From an uncultured Lachnospiraceae bacterium (GTDB lineage Bacteria; Bacillota; Clostridia; Lachnospirales; Lachnospiraceae): DNA of 45,653 bases. Positions 43,254 to 45,653 of this stretch are shown here, one piece after another. Position 1 is the first letter of the stretch, and every line of letters begins with the position of its first letter. Location of the stretch: assembly GCA_947629385.1 (NCBI GenBank), contig CANRDO010000026.1:1-45653 (forward strand), written 5' to 3'. Under the pieces are notes generated by a model that saw only the letters and a list, made by a program, of their open reading frames with translations, was not told where the DNA came from and did not search any database. The position numbers were made by a program, and so were the translations under genes.

Positions 43254-44956
43254 GAAGTTCACTGATGAAAAATACGAACGTTTCTCCGAAAGAAAAAGCT
43301 GCTGCACGATATGGGGATTTCGGCTATAGAGGCAGAACAAAGAAAGCGTGTGCAAGAGTGGTAAGTCTTTTCCTGTTAGCATTGACTGCCCTTTCTGTTC
43401 TCACCGGCTGTCACGGCAAGCGGGAGCAGCGCACATTTGAGATCCCGGAGACTTTCGACGAGGCCGGAAAATACGAGATCACGTTCTGGGCGAAGAATGA
43501 CACGAACAAGACGCAGACCGCGATCTACAAAAAGGCGATCAGCGATTTTGAAGCGCTGTACCCGAACATCACCGTGAATCTGCGGCTGTACACGGACTAC
43601 GGCAGGATCTACAACGACGTCATCACGAACATTGCGACGGACACGACGCCGAACGTCTGCATCACCTACCCGGATCACATCGCGACCTATCTGACAGGGC
43701 AGGACAGCGTGGTGCCGCTCGACGAGCTGTTCGCGGACGAGAAGTACGGACTCGGGGGCAGCGAGCTGAAATTCGACTCGCCCACACAGGAGGAGATCAT
43801 CCCGCAGTTCCTGAAGGAATGTGCGTTTGACGGAAATCATTACGCGATTCCGTATATGCGCTCCACGGAGGCATGTTATGTAAACAAAGATTTTGTTGAA
43901 AAGCTCGGCTACACGCTGCCCGAGACGTTGACCTGGGACTTTGTCTGGGAGGTCTCTGAGGCCGCGATGGAGAAGAACGCGGACGGTACGTTTAAGCTCA
44001 ACGGGCAGAATGTCCTGATCCCGTTCATCTACAAGTCGACGGACAATATGATGATACAGATGCTGCGGCAGAAGGATGCCGGTTACTCGACGGATGCCGG
44101 GGAGATTCAGATCTTCAACGATACGACGAAGGAGCTTCTGGAAACAGTTGCGCAGCATGTGAAGAGCGGAGCATTTTCGACCTTCAAGATTTCCGGCTAT
44201 CCGGCGAACTTCCTGAACGCGGGGCAGTGCATCTTCGCGGTTGATTCCACGGCGGGCGCGACCTGGATGGGCACGCACGCGCCGCTTCTGGATATCAGTG
44301 AGGACAAGCTGGTCGAGTTTGAGACCGCGGTTATGGAGATCCCCCAGTTTGACCCGGAGCATCCGCAGATGATCTCACAGGGTCCTTCCGTCTGCGTGTT
44401 CAACAAGGCGGATAAGCAGGAGGTGCTCGCCTCGTGGTTGTTCGCGCAGTACCTGTTGACGAACGACGTGCAGATCGCCTACTCGCAGACCGAGGGCTAT
44501 GTGCCGGTGACGAGCAAGGCGCAGGAGAGCGAGGTTTATCAGGACTACCTGCAGCGGGAGGGCGAGGACAATGCCACCTATTACGACGTGAAGCTGAAAG
44601 CGGCGAAGCTGCTTCTGAGTCATACGGAAGACACGTTCGTGACGCCGGTGTTCAACGGCTCCGCATCCCTGCGCGACGCGGCCGGACAGCTGATCGAGAC
44701 GACGACCAAGTCGGTTCGCAGAAAGCAGACAGTGGACGATGCCTATTTCGAAAAACTGTATGAGGACACGGCGTCTCTGTATCATCTGGATCAGGGAAGC
44801 GCTCAGATGGATCCCGACGCCGCCGGCCCAGGGGCGGGAGAGCTCGGGCCGCTGCCGCTCACCTCGAAGCTTCTGCTCGCGGCTCTCGCGGCGGCCTGGG
44901 TGCTGATCGCGGGATATTTGCTTCTGGTGGGTTTCATAGGTAAAAGCAAAAAATGA
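43250..44956 (+). CDS. Sugar ABC substrate-binding lipoprotein with C-terminal transmembrane helix
   Basis: A 568-residue cluster D binding protein. The N-terminus is unusually long before the signal (about 34 residues), then a hydrophobic stretch and lipobox VLTGC (Cys54). The mature domain has YEITFWAKNDTNKTQTAIYK, FEALYPNITVNLRLYTDYG, TTPNVCITYPDHIATYLTG, YAIPYMRSTEACYVNKDFV and SQGPSVCVFNKADKQEVLA, typical of UgpB/MalE-like proteins. After the domain a Gly/Pro-rich stretch leads to a transmembrane helix (about 543-562) and a KSKK tail, so it may be tethered at both ends. ATG at 43250 overlaps the permease stop; ATG 43265 is an alternative. Confidence 0.9.
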   Translation: MRSSLMKNTNVSPKEKAAARYGDFGYRGRTKKACARVVSLFLLALTALSVLTGCHGKREQRTFEIPETFDEAGKYEITFWAKNDTNKTQTAIYKKAISDFEALYPNITVNLRLYTDYGRIYNDVITNIATDTTPNVCITYPDHIATYLTGQDSVVPLDELFADEKYGLGGSELKFDSPTQEEIIPQFLKECAFDGNHYAIPYMRSTEACYVNKDFVEKLGYTLPETLTWDFVWEVSEAAMEKNADGTFKLNGQNVLIPFIYKSTDNMMIQMLRQKDAGYSTDAGEIQIFNDTTKELLETVAQHVKSGAFSTFKISGYPANFLNAGQCIFAVDSTAGATWMGTHAPLLDISEDKLVEFETAVMEIPQFDPEHPQMISQGPSVCVFNKADKQEVLASWLFAQYLLTNDVQIAYSQTEGYVPVTSKAQESEVYQDYLQREGEDNATYYDVKLKAAKLLLSHTEDTFVTPVFNGSASLRDAAGQLIETTTKSVRRKQTVDDAYFEKLYEDTASLYHLDQGSAQMDPDAAGPGAGELGPLPLTSKLLLAALAAAWVLIAGYLLLVGFIGKSKK

Positions 44957-44996
44957 TATTCGTGTATAATTTTGTATAACTTTGTTGTATTAGGTC

Positions 44997-45025
44997 TTTC
45001 ACATTGCAATATTTTAGTGTATAAT
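44997..45025 (+). promoter_or_regulatory. Possible promoter of the PemK/MazF-like gene
   Basis: TTTCAC (44997-45002), 17 bases, TATAAT (45020-45025). The -35 is weak. A sequence TTCGTGTATAATT just upstream (44959-44971) matches the left end of the dispersed element. Confidence 0.4.
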
Positions 45026-45055
45026 TAAATTATCACATATGAAAGAGGTGTTTTT

Positions 45056-45499
45056 TTGCAAAGAATATCATATGACGAAATTCAAGCATATTCTGATTGG
45101 GTAAGTAAAAAATGTGAATTGAAGTTTAATCCTACTTTAAAGAGATTCCCAATTATACATAACTGCATATATTGGTGTTTTCTTGGATGCAATATAGGCT
45201 CAGAGGAAGGCAAACATAGGCCAGTTTTGGTAACACGTACTTATCCTAATTCGCCAACAGTTGCGATTATTCCATTGACTTCACAACGGTTAAATGATAA
45301 TAAGCAGTATCACATAGATTTGGAAGCGGAGAATTCAACAGCATTAGTTGAGCAAATGCGAATTATTGATATTTCCAGGATAGACAAGCCTATGCGTCGC
45401 AATGGCTTAATTGTTTCAATTACTGAAAACGACAGAAATTTAATTAATGTACAAATAAAACGTGAATATCTTCTCGCCCCAATTAACGGACAAAATTAA
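45056..45499 (+). CDS. PemK/MazF-family toxin-like protein
   Basis: A 147-residue protein. The core has the MazF/PemK strand pattern NIGSEEGKHRPVLVTRTYPN, TVAIIPLTSQ and ALVEQMRIIDISRI, which matches the family regions around the RNA-cleavage site. An N-terminal extension of about 45 residues (YDEIQAYSDWVSKKCELKF) is unlike E. coli MazF. The TTG start at 45056 follows AGAGGTG. No antitoxin gene is adjacent on either side within the window. The coding sequence is markedly AT-rich relative to the surroundings, suggesting recent acquisition. Confidence 0.82.
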   Translation: MQRISYDEIQAYSDWVSKKCELKFNPTLKRFPIIHNCIYWCFLGCNIGSEEGKHRPVLVTRTYPNSPTVAIIPLTSQRLNDNKQYHIDLEAENSTALVEQMRIIDISRIDKPMRRNGLIVSITENDRNLINVQIKREYLLAPINGQN

Positions 45500-45653
45500 T
45501 TCATCAAAATATGGTTGGCAATAATTAAAATTGATTTTTTAAGTGTGTAAGCATATTTTTGATTGACATATATATAATACCTGACTTTGGTATCAGACAT
45601 TAAAAAATGGCGTTAACCCATCGAAAAATTAAAGCTGTTGCAGTAGATTTGCA
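45500..45653. other. AT-rich non-coding stretch to window end
   Basis: No clear gene. It has TTGACA (45563-45568), a TATAAT only 4 bases later (45573-45578) and a dyad ATACC-N7-GGTAT (45578-45594), which may be regulatory. An ATG at 45607 opens a frame reading MALTHRKIKAVAVDL to the window end but has no ribosome site; it may be the start of a gene beyond the window. Confidence 0.4.

Noticed and set aside
45563..45578. Promoter TTGACA/TATAAT near the window end
   Set aside because: The two hexamers are only 4 bases apart, and neither finds a good partner at 16-18 bases.

Overview
The window reads as chromosome from a Gram-positive, spore-forming Clostridia, most likely a Lachnospiraceae-type gut anaerobe. 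The reasons are the block asp23, nusB, xseA, xseB, ispA, dxs, tlyA, nadK, argR, recN, spoIVB in the order typical of Clostridia, the G+C-rich coding sequence of the main genes, strong Gram-positive ribosome sites, and several gene families common in Lachnospiraceae (RelB/YoeB pairs, LacI-like sensor-GGDEF fusions, SLH-anchored wall enzymes, Nif11-type leader peptides). Every gene I can support is on the + strand. I saw no rRNA, tRNA, CRISPR array or complete transposase.

Layout. 1-184 is the right part of a dispersed structured repeat, followed by recJ (208-2049) and a RelB/ParE-type toxin-antitoxin pair (2153-2799). 2965-12347 is a two-component system followed by a DUF6034-like lipoprotein, two ABC permeases, an ABC ATPase, a large surface protein and a membrane-anchored protein of unknown role. 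The regulator gene and the lipoprotein/ABC block share a TTACA-N6-TTACA direct repeat upstream, suggesting one regulon. 12441-14027 is prfC (RF3) behind a consensus promoter, then a decayed PD-(D/E)XK-type gene (14193-14964) and a terminator. 15190-24672 is the housekeeping operon (envelope stress protein, antitermination, exonuclease VII, isoprenoid synthesis, rRNA methylation, NAD phosphorylation, arginine control, recombination), closed by a strong terminator; spoIVB follows as a separate unit with its own terminator. spo0A, the usual next gene, is absent.

26269-31669 carries three exported cell-wall proteins: a protein with two transglutaminase-like domains, a VanX-like M15 peptidase with SLH anchors, and a DacF-like protein whose catalytic serine and KTG motif are both lost. 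31728-35764 is a corrinoid import and salvage operon (BtuF-, BtuC- and BtuD-like proteins and two CobU-like proteins). Directly after it come an orphan Nif11-type RiPP precursor (35860-36219), a LacI-like sensor fused to GGDEF (36262-38187) and a truncated sugar-binding-protein-like gene. A DinJ/YoeB pair precedes a carbohydrate ABC importer (39821-44956), in which a roughly 420-bp terminal-inverted-repeat element sits between the two permease genes. The window ends with an AT-rich PemK/MazF-like gene.

The most unusual items are the orphan RiPP precursor, the dispersed repeat with an RNA-like fold (two long copies plus a copy lacking the middle), the shared regulator boxes, the pseudo-carboxypeptidase, and the in-frame duplication of the translation start of the corrinoid ATPase gene.
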